This document shows, in pieces, positions 1 to 11,084 of a stretch of 64,000 bases of DNA (position 1 is the stretch's first letter; every line of letters begins with the position of its first letter). Below the pieces are notes generated by a model. The model worked only from the letters and a program-made list of their open reading frames with translations. It searched no databases and had not been told where the DNA came from. The translations under genes and the position numbers were made by a program. The stretch comes from Allolobophora icterica (lineage: Eukaryota; Annelida; Clitellata; Crassiclitellata; Lumbricidae). The DNA lies in the NCBI GenBank assembly GCA_963556255.1, contig OY744606.1, positions 4,547,192 through 4,611,191 of the forward strand. The letters are read 5' to 3'.

Positions 1-1260
1 GCATTCTGCCATGCAAGAGTTAGTTAACAATTAACCAACAAATTCTACAGTGTTAGAAAATTGTCCCAGTTCTATGATGTTATTTACAAGAGAACTAACA
101 TTCATAATCCCTGTTAAAAAGTTTACTAAAACAACTCTAGTGTTACTGAATGTTAACTACGATATCTAAACACAAGTGCATGTGGTATTACCTAGCAGTG
201 AAGTGTTAGTATATTGATACCAATATGATGTTATAAACACAATTCCATATACATTGAAAAACTGATTAATCAAAATCAACTGATGAAATCAAAGTCATGC
301 AATTCAGAAATTGTTAGAGATTAAAACAAATCATGCACCTGTATTAATCAGCAATTAATTAATTAATTAGCTTACATGAACAAGTTGATATTGTTCATTA
401 CTATCACAACATTAACAATGACAGACAGTTTAAGAATAGCTGAATCAAACTCAATTTGGTCGAAACGAACCTAGAAAGAAGTGCACTTGAAGACTAACTT
501 TACCATCAATCAGTTCCAGGTAATTTTTCTCCGGTAATTCTTAGTATTAAATCTAATTCTTGCTAATTTTGCAGTTTGAAAGGCAGTGCCTTACGAACTC
601 TCCATTGTTTCCGTAATTACAATTAAGATACACTGTAACAATTACAAAAAGTCGACCAGCCCACCGTTAACCATGTGAAAAAGGCACTGGGCATCCAGGC
701 TGCATATTACTATGGTCTAGACATCTCTGATTACAATGAATCTCTGATATCTGGTAAAATTAGTCTTTTATAATCTATGTTAATATTCCTACAGTACACT
801 TCCATTCTACCCATCAAAAATCCTATGATTGGATAGGAAACAAATGACAGAAGATCTATGAGGCGATAAATGATGTTACCTATCACTACTGTCTGCTTCT
901 TGACTGAAAACATTTCAATGTCACACAATCATGCAGTTAGAGCAACAACTCACAACTTTAGTATAGACAGTAACACACAGCAAAACAATTCAGACAGCTG
1001 AGGCACAGAAAGTTCAAGCACTGCAACCAACAGCAAACAATGCATGACCTCTATGACCCCCAATTCATGCCAAACTGTAACACAGAACTAAAAGCTCTGA
1101 AGATTTTACGTTTAAAATAATCACAAACATGCAAAAGAAATACACAGATCTGACTGCTAAAAATATTTATTAATTTTACTCAGTAACAAGAAACAGCCAC
1201 ACATTTTAGTTTTTCACCAAGGTTACGATTTTTTCATATCATAGAATGTAGAATATAGAA
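1..1260. other. AT-rich stretch, no gene seen
   Basis: No convincing reading frame, RNA gene or repeat structure was found here. The sequence is AT-rich with short runs such as repeated TTAA near 355-370. It could be intergenic or intronic. Confidence 0.4.
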
Positions 1261-1263
1261 TTA

Positions 1264-1420
1264 TGGGATGCAGTGGTGTAGCGGTATGTTCTGTGCCTTG
1301 TAACCAGAGGGTCGCAGGTTCGAATCTACCTCAAGCCACTGTGTAGCAACCCTAGACAAGTTGTCTGTGAGGAAGGCAACAGGAAACCACCTAACTCACC
1401 TCATTCCCGGATGGCATAGC
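1264..1420 (+). repeat. tRNA-derived SINE
   Basis: The 5' part is tRNA-like. An A-box-like TGGTGTAGCGG lies at 1274-1284 and a B-box GGTTCGAATC at 1317-1326, the spacing expected of an internal Pol III promoter. A tRNA fold is only partly kept (flanking GCAGTGG and CCACTG can pair). The following body contains a GAAGGCAAC..AAACCACC segment resembling conserved core segments of several animal SINEs; a similar segment is at 56706-56740. The 3' end is not clear. Confidence 0.65.
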
Positions 1421-1429
1421 AATTCAGAG

Positions 1430-2700
1430 ACAATTCAAGAGATAGCAGACCAAAGAAGACCCAAATGAAGTGTTTGAGACCATGAAAACAATACTGTGGG
1501 ACTTTACCTACGTTACCCATCTGAATCGATAGCACGCCATTTTTAGGTCCCTGTGTATGGACCATGCCAGCCCTGAAATAGGCGCCGATCAGTATGCGAA
1601 CTGGCATCCTCACTCCCAAAGGTGCCTTGATGTATGCCTTAACCAACGTAGCTTACCAAAGACACAAAGGCATTAGAAAGCACTGAAACATACTCTGGAT
1701 TGGTTTTCCGTCTTTCCAGTAGACTGATCTGATCGCTCCCTCATCTCGTTTCAAGGCCTCGGCTCGCAGGTCTGGCTTCAGACAGCGTCGAACGACCCTT
1801 GCACAAACTCGCGAGTAGTGGATGTAGCTGTTTGTGCGAAACAGTTACAACATCAAACATTTGTAATCATTACAACGTCGGTGTGTGTATGCGTGTGGTG
1901 CATGTATATAAAATACAACTTAAGCATATGCGTGTGTGTATATTTATCTGGACACTTAATCAGTTCCTTTTAGGGTGCATGTTGCCAAAGCAGCTCCCAA
2001 AGTATATGTACACAATTAGTTTGCCAGAAATCTACACACCAGCTCCTAAAGAATGCTCAACTTCAGCATTAAGAGTTCCTTCACTGCAACTTGTATGTCA
2101 CAAGATGCAGTCAACACGCGTTTTCTGAGTGACATCCACGTTTTATATGCAACTTATTCGCTTAATGTATTCGCCTAACAACAAATTAAGTCGATTTCGT
2201 ACATGTCTCAAACTGGTCAATTTAATAACCAACACAACAACATTTGAACCAAGTAAAATTCCTGGGGCACGTTCAGGACTTGAGGCATTTAGACATGCTT
2301 TGACACTGTACGGGTAACTATATTTTCTTAGCGACATGACCCTCGTTAAAAGTTTAATAAGTGCGTGGAACTGTGAAAATTTGTCTAAAAATTGCAAAAC
2401 ACTCACGTCAGACCGGCTTGTCTCCACGCGGACATTTTTCTGGTTTAATTTCAGCTTTTCTGACCTTCACAACACAGAAACTCCCAACGACCGACCTAAC
2501 CAATCACACTTGGTTTTTCGTCCGATCGCTGGATGTCGCTACGTTATCCGGAAGTAACCATTGAGCTAGTGTATAAATTTATATAGTGCAATAATAGCTA
2601 ATTGTATAAGAATTTCTGGTGTTACAGAATTTATCAGTGTGTCGGCATAACAGCTTCTTACAAGAACACATACTTCGAATTCATGGAAGAACTTTACATG
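1430..2700. other. No gene recognised
   Basis: Only short overlapping open frames occur on both strands; none resembles a known family and none has coding-like continuity. CpG-containing sequence around 1720-1810 could be regulatory but shows no defined motif. Confidence 0.35.
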
Positions 2701-2734
2701 AATCTAGCTGCACTTGTTTGTTGCTATAGGTTTG

Positions 2735-2815
2735 ACTGAGCGCCTGTGATTACGCTGGTTCCCACGATTGTATAAATCGGCGCTGTATAAATCTCGAGAT
2801 TACGATTCCGAGCTG
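2735..2815 (+). repeat. Short dispersed repeat (GAGCGCC...GATTA family)
   Basis: This segment reads TGAGCGCC, a GTGATTA box, GCTGG, then GGCGCT.TA and CTCGAGATTAC. The same order occurs at 10575-10662 and, diverged, at 18938-19020. Three interspersed copies show a dispersed repeat, probably a short retroposon. No tRNA boxes were seen. Confidence 0.55.
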
Positions 2816-3184
2816 GACTTTGAGCTCCACTTGGTATCTCACTTGGACACAACACAGCGCTCACAAATAAACTGGTGCATTTCGTATTTATGCCCAATCA
2901 GCGTGGGTTAATTTTTTACTTGGATAGATAAGTATGCAGACGATACTTGTCTGAATTCAGAAGAAAAAATGAGACATAGGGTTTCAGACGAACTTAACCA
3001 TGTCTCAGAATTGCATGGCCTACGACGAAGACCCCATGATTTTGAACTTCCAAGCAAGGACAATCACTATACTTGATTGAACCAAGAGTTCTGTTCCGAC
3101 ATGATCCAGCAACTAATTAGTTTTCTACAAATACCGTTTACAAGGTATACTAATCCATTATTGTAATAGTGATCTTTCCGTAAG

Positions 3185-3400
3185 AAGTTAATAATAAAAT
3201 AATCTTCGTTTAGTATCTTCAAACTGACAATTACGCAGTATGATTGCAAAACAGTATGCACAGATGATCACAAGTTATTACAGGAGTCGAATTTAACTGT
3301 ATACGGCAGCCTTGCAAGGCGCCCATCACGTCCTACATCTCATTTTCACAAACGCGCCATCTCGCGAATGATAGGCTGAGTGGACCTTGCGATTTTCAAC
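3185..3400 (-). repeat. Dispersed retroposon 3' end, copy 1
   Basis: The reverse complement is nearly identical to 59085-59285: a CATTCGCGAGATGGCGC segment, a GGGCGCCTTGC segment, CATACTGCGTAATTGTCAG and an A/T trinucleotide tail. A third, diverged copy is at 35865-36037. The shared tail points to a LINE or LINE-dependent SINE 3' end. No coding part was recognised. Confidence 0.65.
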
Positions 3401-3419
3401 TTTGATTCATAATTGACGA

Positions 3420-4129
3420 AATAATAATAATAATACCGTACGTTAAAAGGGGACATCATGAAGTTTGCACATATCTCTTCCTTCATCCATTACTCCCTCC
3501 ACTGGCTTCCCATTCACCAATTAACGCATCCAATTTATGGTTGTTTCCCTCACGTGTAGGCCCCCTATCTCAGGGCCTGTTGTACTCCGGTGTACAGTTT
3601 ACCTGGTCGGGTCTGAGGTCTCCCTGCGGTCGTCGGCCCGTGGCCACCTGCTGGTGGTCTCTCGGATATGCGCTGCCACGGCCCAGTCTCGCAGTTTTGC
3701 TGTTATAAACAGGTTATAATAGCCCCTCCAGCTGGAACCGCTTGCCTCAAGATCTTTGGGCAGTTTTTTTTATGAATATTCAACAGGTATATTCAAGGGT
3801 AAATAACAAGACGCATCACTGCGTGTCAAGGACGTAGTCGAAAATGAGAGAGCCGAATTTTTGTTTACATTTTTAATTAGCGTTTGGTATGTAATTTAAA
3901 ACTGAACTTATTTAATATATTCGTGTTATGTTTAATTTAACATATTTTGGTTGCTAACAAACGAATCCAGTAAGTTTTAAACTTTACGTTGATTGACGAA
4001 GTAAGTCAGAAACGATCATACGCCCACGATGATAAAAAATTCCGCGAGGTTGGTTACTGATATCAGGGTCAAGCCGACACAAGGCAGTAATATGTAATGG
4101 CTAGTTTGAAGTTTTGACTAAAACGAAGG
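3420..4129. other. No gene recognised
   Basis: An (ATA)n stretch is at about 3421-3435. The remainder has a CpG-containing patch at 3530-3730 with a short open frame of no recognised family, then AT-rich sequence. Confidence 0.3.
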
Positions 4130-4135
4130 TTATTA

Positions 4136-4559
4136 AATTTACTTAATCTTGGGTTTTAGCGTCCGAAATTATTTTAATTGAAACGGTATAATACAATAAA
4201 TATTAATACAATAAATTAATACAATTAATAAATTAATACAATAAATAATTATCGATCATCCAGCTTCTAGTGTGAGCTATATTTTCATCAATCTTCCAAC
4301 TTCTAGTTTAAGTTTTACTATGATTAATGTTTTCATCGCTCATCCACGGAAATGATATTGGCGCTAAAACGATATATTTTCATCATAATTCGAACTTCTA
4401 GTTTTTTATTATGTAATATTTTCATCGATGATCCAGCTTCTAGTTTGAGCTATATTTTCATAAATCTTCCAACTACTAGCTTGAGTTTTACTAAGAAATG
4501 TTTTTATCGCTCATGCAATGTGAATAATTTCGGACACTAAAACCCAGGATTACCTAAAT
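4136..4559. mobile_element. MITE with ~40-bp inverted repeats
   Basis: The ends are inverted repeats: about 4136-4173 pairs with about 4523-4559, sharing the GGGTTTTAG.GTCCGAAATTATT block. A 6-bp direct repeat TTATTA flanks it at 4130-4135 and 4560-4565, a likely target-site duplication. The interior is a series of CATCCAGCTTCTAGTTT-like units alternating with ATTTTCATC. Related internal units occur at 21870-22065. It has no coding capacity. The superfamily is not assigned. Confidence 0.7.
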
Positions 4560-4796
4560 TTATTAGGATGGATTTCAATGCCGTTTAAGGACTCACACTC
4601 AAATGAAGTTAATAATAAGTAAATGCATAGCTGGAAGAAGTAAAAAAATAAGAATACACTCGGGTGATAAAAAGGAAACTAGCAGTCCACTTATGTAGAC
4701 CTGGGGCAGCCATTTGTATGAAATATTAGTAACTTTGTTTATATAAAGGCCCAGCTATCTTCAGCATATGAAGTACTATTTAGCCTTTAGGAGGCA

Positions 4797-4952
4797 GTGA
4801 GCCAGTCCTCTCCCTTACCGCTTGGTCTGCTCAGTTTGCCAGGGGTGCAAGTGAAATTGAAATCTCGAAACAGATCTTTGCCCTGGCGGGGTTTGAACCC
4901 CTTACCTGTCAATTTGCCAACCAGAGCACGAACCACTAGACTGCCACGCACC
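4797..4952 (-). repeat. tRNA-derived SINE, complete copy
   Basis: On the minus strand a tRNA-like head (GGCAGTCTAGTGG A-box region, GGTTCAAACC B-box) is followed by a body also found at 58018-58230, 52000-52390, 11335-11465 and 63640-63800. The tRNA resemblance, order and recurrence define one SINE family in this genome. Confidence 0.75.
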
Positions 4953-4959
4953 TGTTTTA

Positions 4960-5500
4960 AACTGTGTTAGTTTTAACAATGCTCTGGAAAGAGTAACTGA
5001 AAGGCTGGTGCCCAACCATGATTTGTAAAGGGAGTCAAAATTATGATGGAAAATTATCTAAGCAAGAATGAGCTGAGAAAAAGTATTTGAGAAGTTTTAC
5101 TTATATGTGTTTGTTCAATTCTTTCTGTTTCCAGGGCAGCATAAATGCCAAAGGTCAAGAAAAAGCACACCACGAGGCAGAGGGTATTTTGCAACTTGCT
5201 GATATTTCTTGTTGCTGTTAAATTAAGTCAGCTTGTTTTCTTGGTGTTGTTGATATGACGCTGGAAAGCATTCTGAAGTTAAGACATATTGAGTAGGGTT
5301 AGTATTCGGATGTATGACTATCTGTGCAATGCCATGCTTCTATGTGCCAACACGTATTGTATTGTATGTCAAAACTTGTAAAGCACCTCTATGCAGTGCG
5401 AAAGTCCCCGGGAATAAAGGTAAATGTTAAGACAGCGAAAAGATACGGCAGATGACAGTGAAGCCCTGACCGAAGGGGAAGCCGATTCTATAATGAAGAG
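4960..5500. other. No gene recognised
   Basis: No coding region or repeat structure was identified between the SINE and the 186-bp array. Confidence 0.3.
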
Positions 5501-5502
5501 CC

Positions 5503-6246
5503 AATACTAACAAAGACACGGGACTGGGCCATGGCCATTCTCACTCAGGGAGCAAATAGGTCAAGATGATCGGAGGAGCAGAGCGGATGAAGGAAGCCAG
5601 CTGAGGTGGGCCAACATATGGAGTCGCAGAGGTATTTAGGGGTAAGTCCAGGTAAAATCGGCAAATGAGGTAGTGGCTGTCAAGTGACAATACTAACAAA
5701 GACACGGGACTGGGCCATGGCCATTCTCACTCAGGGAGCAAATAGGTCAAGATGATCGGAGGAGCAGAGCGGATGAAGGAAGCCAGCTGAGGTGGGCCAA
5801 CATATGGAGTCGCAGAGGTATTTAGGGGTAAGTCCAGGTAAAATCGGCAAATGAGGTAGTGGTTGTCAAGTGACAATACTAACAAAGACACGGGACTGGG
5901 CCATGGCCATTCTCACTCAGGGAGCAAATAGGTCAAGATGATCGGAGGAGCAGAGCGGATGAAGGAAGCCAGCTGAGGTGGGCCAACATATGGAGTCGCA
6001 GAGGTATTTAGGGGTAAGTCCAGGTAAAATCGGCAAATGAGGTAGTGGTTGTCAAGTGACAATACTAACAAAGACACGGGACTGGGCCATGGCCATTCTC
6101 ACTCAGGGAGCAAATAGGTCAAGATGATCGGAGGAGCAGAGCGGATGAAGGAAGCCAGCTGAGGTGGGCCAACATATGGAGTCGCAGAGGTATTTAGGGG
6201 TAAGTCCAGGTAAAATCGGCAAATGAGGTAGTGGCTGTCAAGTGAA
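5503..6246. repeat. 186-bp tandem repeat, 4 copies
   Basis: Unit starts are at 5503, 5689, 5875 and 6061, exactly 186 bp apart. Copies are almost identical; the clearest difference is GTGGCTGTC in copies 1 and 4 against GTGGTTGTC in copies 2 and 3. Such low divergence indicates recent amplification or homogenisation. No protein family was recognised in any frame. Confidence 0.9.
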
Positions 6247-6597
6247 TATGTTGTTGAAGCGCTGTGGTCATGTTGCACCTTTTCGATCTGACTTCCAAAA
6301 CGGATTATGACTTTGATTTTGATTTCACTTGAAGTGACGATCAGTTGGCGCTTTATGATCACGGCGCTTTAGAAGTTATCTAATCTGATCTGCTCTAATC
6401 ATAGATTAGATTATGTCAGACTTAAGTAATACATTAGATTAACATGATGTTGGGAATCGTGGAAGGTAAGAAGAGGAAGACCTTGCATGGATTGGCTCAA
6501 CGACAGAGGAGACTAAGGTCCACATCTGAACTTTGGTAGCTAAAGACAGAGAAGAGGGATGAATGAGTGAAGCTACAGTGGACACCATAGCACTTTC

Positions 6598-6800
6598 TGG
6601 TGGTGGTGGTTGAGGTAGTGGTGTTCGTGGTGGTCTTGGTATTCATGGTGGTAGTAGCCATGGTGTTGGTGATGACCAGCAACACAATGACTAACACCAC
6701 CACGGTCGTGGTGATCCTGGTGGTTTTATCCATGGTGGTTGGTAGTCGTGGTGGTAGTCATCACGATGTTGGTGGTGTTGATCTTGGTGCTGGTGATGAG
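6598..6800. repeat. GGT/GTT-rich low-complexity tract
   Basis: Purine/T-rich imperfect trinucleotide repeats (GGTGGT, GTGGTG) dominate. Open frames through it encode only Val/Thr-rich low-complexity sequence and are not treated as genes. It lies 80 bp upstream of the PKI coding exon and could belong to the preceding intron or 5' UTR. Confidence 0.7.
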
Positions 6801-6879
6801 TAGCTTTTGTTTATCACTTGTAATGTCATTATGTAGCATTTTTAATAAGTGTGTGGCATCTGATCTTTTCTTTTTGTTA

Positions 6880-8161
6880 ATGTCAAAGCCGTATCCAGAA
6901 CACAGTGTCGAGTATTCGCACTTCATCAAGTCCAATCGAAGTGGACGACGAAATGCTGTTGCAAATATCCTTGACGAACCTCAGGTGGCGGCTAATCTGC
7001 CGATTCTGACCTTACCTGCCGATCTCAGTGAACTGAAAGTCACAGGTAAGATAATTTACAGGTTAGATGATGTGCAGGTAAGATAATGTACAGGTAAGGC
7101 GATGTGCAGGCAAGGTGTGTTCAAGTAAGATAATGTGCAGGTAAGATTATATACAGGTAAGATTGTGTTCAGGTAAGATAAAGTACTGGTAAGGCAACGT
7201 AGAGGCAAGGTAGTGTTCGGGTTAGATAATGTGCAGGTAAGGCAATGTGCAGGCAAAGTTGTGTTCTTGTAAGTGAATGTACCCTGTAGGTATTAGAGCT
7301 GTACCGATAAGGCTTTTTGCCGATTATTCAGATACCGCGTATGGCCGATTATTGTAATAGCCGATACCGCGTATGAAGCCGATTATTTTACTATCGCCCA
7401 AAAACTACGCATACGACGTTGTATAAGGGCTATTAAGGAGTCTCCAGTCCTATGTATAATAGGTCCTTGGTTTCTACGGTGTCTGCTAAGTAGTGCAATG
7501 CTAAATGTAAATCAATAAGAGAAACAAGACATAGATACTTTGGCTCATTTTTCTATTTGTAACGATTATTGTGCAAAAATCATCAACTGTAAAATAATTT
7601 GCATCGGCGCCGATACTTTTTCATCGATACCGATTATGCCGATTCCTCTAATAATCGGCCCGATTACGAATGCTCCCGATGCATCGGTACAGCTCTAGTA
7701 GGTATCATAGCTAGAACAAGATGTAAGATCGCTGAATGAACTGTTGCCAAAAAATATACTGGCAGATTAAGAATGTGCTTGCCTTTCTGCTTGGGTCTCT
7801 GAAATGTCAAGAGGGTGCATGGATGTATCTATGTATGTAAGTAAGTATATACCAGGTATGCTGTAAGTATGCGTGTGTTGTGTATGTGTGAAATTTACAT
7901 ATATATATATATATATATATGTACATGCACAATATTCAAATACATATATATATAAATCTTTGTATTGTGAGCACCTGAGCCTTTATATAGCAACTTTTGC
8001 ATACCTCTCAGAAGTGGACTAGGTGTATCTGGGAATTTATATAGCACCTTTTGAAAACCTCTCAGATTTATTTGGCATTTCTGTTTGTAGATGAAGTTAC
8101 TTCCAGCAAAAAGCCTGAGTCGTCGGCCGAGACGAAGGCGCTGAAGGACAAGAACGAGTGA
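6880..8161 (+). CDS. PKI: cAMP-dependent protein kinase inhibitor (PKI), two coding exons 6880-7045 and 8091-8161
   Basis: PKI proteins bind the free catalytic subunit of protein kinase A as a pseudosubstrate and promote its nuclear export. The spliced product is 78 residues (vertebrate PKI-alpha is about 76). Seen in exon 1: an N-terminal helix with Tyr12 and Phe15, then RSGRRNAV at residues 20-27. This supplies Arg at P-6, P-3 and P-2 and Ala26 at the phospho-acceptor position, with Phe15 at P-11. A Leu-rich segment (residues 40-52) lies where the family has its export signal. Exon 1 ends CACAG|GTAAGAT (phase 1); exon 2 follows TTTGTAG|ATGAAG, restores the frame (split Asp codon 56) and gives an acidic, Ser/Lys-rich tail ending in TGA. 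ATG 6880 was chosen because it gives a family-like length; an upstream coding exon cannot be excluded, since CAAAG at 6884-6888 is a weak acceptor candidate. Family assignment is strong; the paralogue is not assigned. Confidence 0.9.
7046..7285 (+). repeat. 16-bp minisatellite carrying splice-donor consensus
   Basis: About 15 diverged 16-bp units run from the first intron base. The consensus is GTAAGATAATGTGCAG, so each junction reads CAG|GTAAG, a consensus 5' splice site. Perfect or near-perfect CAGGTAAG occurs at about 7043, 7075, 7091, 7137, 7153, 7169 and 7231. The first unit begins exactly at the inferred PKI donor (7046). See findings. Confidence 0.9.
7294..7697. mobile_element. hAT-like MITE in the PKI intron
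   Basis: Perfect 15-bp terminal inverted repeats (TAGAGCTGTACCGAT at 7294-7308, its complement at 7683-7697) are flanked by an 8-bp direct repeat GTAGGTAT (7286-7293 and 7698-7705). Eight-base duplications with a YAGNG-type terminus fit the hAT superfamily. The interior consists of GCCGATTAT/GATACCG motifs and does not code. Confidence 0.88.
7890..7960. repeat. (TA)n microsatellite in PKI intron
   Basis: An uninterrupted TA run at about 7899-7920 is followed by further TATA-rich sequence. Confidence 0.8.
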
Positions 8162-10140
8162 CAGTTCAACGGACGAATTGGATCTTCATCAAGGACACAA
8201 TCGGTTTCTGTAGAAACTAGAATCTGTGTCCGAGTGCCTAGGAAATTTTCTTTGCGTTTAGGTTCTAAGGGTTACCTGTTAAAACTGTTATGCATCATTA
8301 TAGAAAATGAGGTGTGCGTAGTTCAACGTTTAATTTTTTATCGTTGTCGTAGTATGAGCAGGTCTTTAGTTTCTGTTGAATGCTGACGTTAAATCTGAAA
8401 TTTCAGTGACCAGCTGACAAAAATTTTTCTTGCAACAATAGATTTAGTTTTTTGTAAACTTGACAAAACAATTATTTCTGAATGCAGTTTTGCTCAGGAA
8501 TGACCGTTAATTGATGCATTTTGAGTACAGCATTATATAAGTTGCCAGCATGACCATGTGTCCCTTATGAGACCCTTATTCCCATATGGGACCGTTATGG
8601 GGACTTTATGGGTCCCATCACTGCGTATGGCCAAGCTGGCAGGGTTAATAGTTCTCAGATACTGGAAACAAATGTAGAAATTGGTATAAGAAAACTATAT
8701 GTCAATTTATGCATACTGTGTGCACAGGGCATATTACAAGAAATGCATTTGAGAAATGTTATTTAATGCACTTTAGATGCATCAGAATGTTAAGTATGAC
8801 AATGTAACGACTTTGCAAGGCAAGAAATGTTGTACCTACTGTACACTCTGTTTTTTGGGGCTTCATAACATTGCAAGAAAGTTTCACACCCCAAGAAAAA
8901 AACACTTGAGGCTGTTTCAGTGTTTATAAATTTTAAATAACACTGGGCAGTCATAAATCCTGAGGAATTTGAAGAAGTGCATCCCCTCGAGATAATTTCA
9001 AGATGCAGCCATGTGCTTTCGGTGTTTGTGACTTCATTTTCTTGGTCCTGTCATACAAATAGGTTGACCGGTCCGTTATATCGCCACCTTATCTCTCCAC
9101 CGACTGTGTACGGCCACTGTAGTATTGTTAGCACATATCTCCACTGTAGTATTGTCAGCACATATTCACTAGGGGTACTGTTGATATCTTGGAATATGTG
9201 TTGGCGGATGTTGAACCTTTGAGTTGACAGTTAAAGAGTTCACTGGACTATTGTGAACCCTTAACTCCATCACAGAACTTGAAACAAAATTTTGTCAGGA
9301 GAAATTTCTATAGCAAACCGCTCTGTCAATGGTTACATTGAGAAGTTGCGGGTGTTGGTTATTAATATTTACTTTTAAATTGTTAGCTTGTGCTGTTTCT
9401 GAAGTACTGCGTTAAAAAAGATTGCAATAGGCTCCGTCTCCGGCAAGTTGTGGAGGCTAACATTGTTAACAAAAATTCAGTAAGTTTTTCATTGTGAAAT
9501 TGATGGTCAGTTTTTATTTGTATTAAAATTCAGTCTCGAGTAAAATATATAGAGCAAGATATATTATTGTTTATATTATTTGTTTTATAAATGTTCAGCT
9601 ATAATTATTTTACAGTTCAAGTACTGGTATATACATAATGTTATAACACAGGCATTAAATTGCATTTGCAAATTTTAGTGTGTGTGTGTGCGTGTGTATA
9701 CTGTATAATTCGTATATAATACATTATATATGTATTTACATAAGGCTTTTATTTGAAGATTTATATAACTGAAATGCTTGCAGCAGAAATGTGCTGTTAA
9801 TTATAGTTATTTGCAGTTTTGTACATATATCTGCAAGTGGACTTGAAGGGATATTGTGAGTTTTTATTTTGAATTTGTTTTGTTATAATTATAATTAATT
9901 GCTTATATGGTGATGTATCAGAGGTTCATTTATGCACTTTAAGTTATGTTTTCGTCTGCATTTGTTTCATGATGCTTTTAAATTATGACTGACTTGTGTT
10001 GCTCTTCTGATTAATTAATTAATAATAATGATAATTCTAATGCTTATTCAAAGTCATCAGCATCAAACAAAGAGAGTCCTGGGTCCTGAACTTGACAAAA
10101 AGTGCAACCATTTTAATTGCTGAATAGATATATATTTAGC
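8162..10140 (+). other. Probable PKI 3' UTR and downstream intergenic DNA
   Basis: This follows the PKI stop codon. The first part is presumably 3' UTR, but I see no AATAAA that would fix the 3' end; ATTAAA variants at about 9525 and 9655 are candidates. At 8551-8642 a short GGGACC/TCCC-rich block is bracketed by GCCAGCATG and CAAGCTGGC, a possible small repeat related in style to 28635-28806. No other gene was recognised. Confidence 0.35.
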
Positions 10141-10151
10141 TACGTTTGTTC

Positions 10152-10387
10152 CATAGGCGGAGACTTGGTCCTGGGTTTGGGGGGGAGGGGAGGGTGACAG
10201 TTAAAAAATTTATATTTAAGCCTATGTAAGTCAGACTAGTTCCAATTAACACCAAACAAAGGGTAAACAGTGGTAAATACTGTAGAAATTTGTAATGATA
10301 TTTGTGAAATATTCAAATATTGGGGGGATATAAGCAACTCCATCCCCCACTTCAAATTTCGGGGGACGTCCCCAAGTCTTCGCCCTG
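10152..10387. mobile_element. hAT-like MITE with 8-bp target duplication
   Basis: An 8-bp direct repeat GTTTGTTC (10144-10151 and 10388-10395) encloses 236 bp. The ends are imperfect inverted repeats (CATAGGCGGAGACTTGG against CAGGGCGAAGACTTGG). The G-rich interior contains no complete coding unit. Confidence 0.8.
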
Positions 10388-10574
10388 GTTTGTTCTCTAG
10401 AGCGTATGTCCCATGCGCTTCAAGATCTGTACATGCTGATCCAGTTTTGCCTCCCAATGGTGGTTTATTTAAGAGATTTGACTCTCGGGCTAGCACAGTC
10501 TGTGCATGGTACCTTAACACTTAATGAAGAGAATGAATGAAAAGAACCGAATCTGACCCTGCCGTCTTATGGAT

Positions 10575-10662
10575 TTTGTTTTGACTGAGCGCCAGTGATT
10601 AAGCTGGATACCGCAACTTCGATCCTACCTTTCTCTTGGCGCTATAAAAATCTCGAGATTAC
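10575..10662 (+). repeat. Short dispersed repeat (GAGCGCC...GATTA family)
   Basis: Second copy of the family at 2735-2815: TGAGCGCC, GTGATTAAGCTGG, then GGCGCTATAAAAATCTCGAG and ATTACC. Confidence 0.55.
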
Positions 10663-11000
10663 CTTACTAATAATTTGGCAATTACTAGGATTACAGACAT
10701 ATCTCTCATAATCCCTTAACCTTATAATGCATGCATTCCTCCGACTTATAAACGAAACCGGCCTTAGCAGTTCCTCAGAGGCTTCTCTCGAGCTTCCTGA
10801 TCTTCTGGCAATCGGAGACAACCCTTCTGATACGACTGAGCGATCGTGAAAATATATAAGCTGGTGCCCTGCACTTAGATTTTAAGTATACCGCTTTAAA
10901 ATTCGGCGTTTACAATTACGGTTGATTTTTAAATACATTTAAAAAAATTCAGTTTACTGCCTCTTTTAACTGGGTAAACTAAGCCTTTACATATCGGTGG

Positions 11001-11072
11001 GGTTCTGTGGTGTAGTGGTTATCACGTCTGCTTTACACGCAGAAGGTCGCGAGTTCGAACCTCGCCAGAACC
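11001..11072 (+). tRNA. tRNA-Val-UAC: tRNA-Val (anticodon UAC)
   Basis: A complete cloverleaf: acceptor GGTTCTG (11001-11007) pairs perfectly with CAGAACC (11066-11072); D arm GTG..CAC; anticodon stem TCTGC/GCAGA with loop TTTACAC, giving anticodon UAC; T arm GCGAG-TTCGAAC-CTCGC. The A box (TGTAGTGG) and B box (GTTCGAAC) are intact, and a TTTT Pol III terminator follows about 10 bases downstream. No intron and no encoded CCA, as expected for a nuclear gene. The base after the acceptor stem is T rather than the usual A. The gene stands alone. Confidence 0.95.
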
Positions 11073-11080
11073 TTAGCACC

Positions 11081-11084
11081 GTTT
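11081..11084 (+). terminator. Pol III T-run after tRNA-Val
   Basis: Four T residues 9 bases after the tRNA 3' end, the usual minimal RNA polymerase III termination signal. Confidence 0.6.

Noticed and set aside
4844..4952. A functional tRNA gene on the minus strand
   Set aside because: It has A and B boxes but no closed acceptor stem and is joined to a SINE body found in other copies.
6600..6879. Upstream in-frame extension of the PKI frame (Val/Leu-rich)
   Set aside because: It translates a GGT/GTT low-complexity tract and would add a non-family N-terminus to a protein that already has family length.
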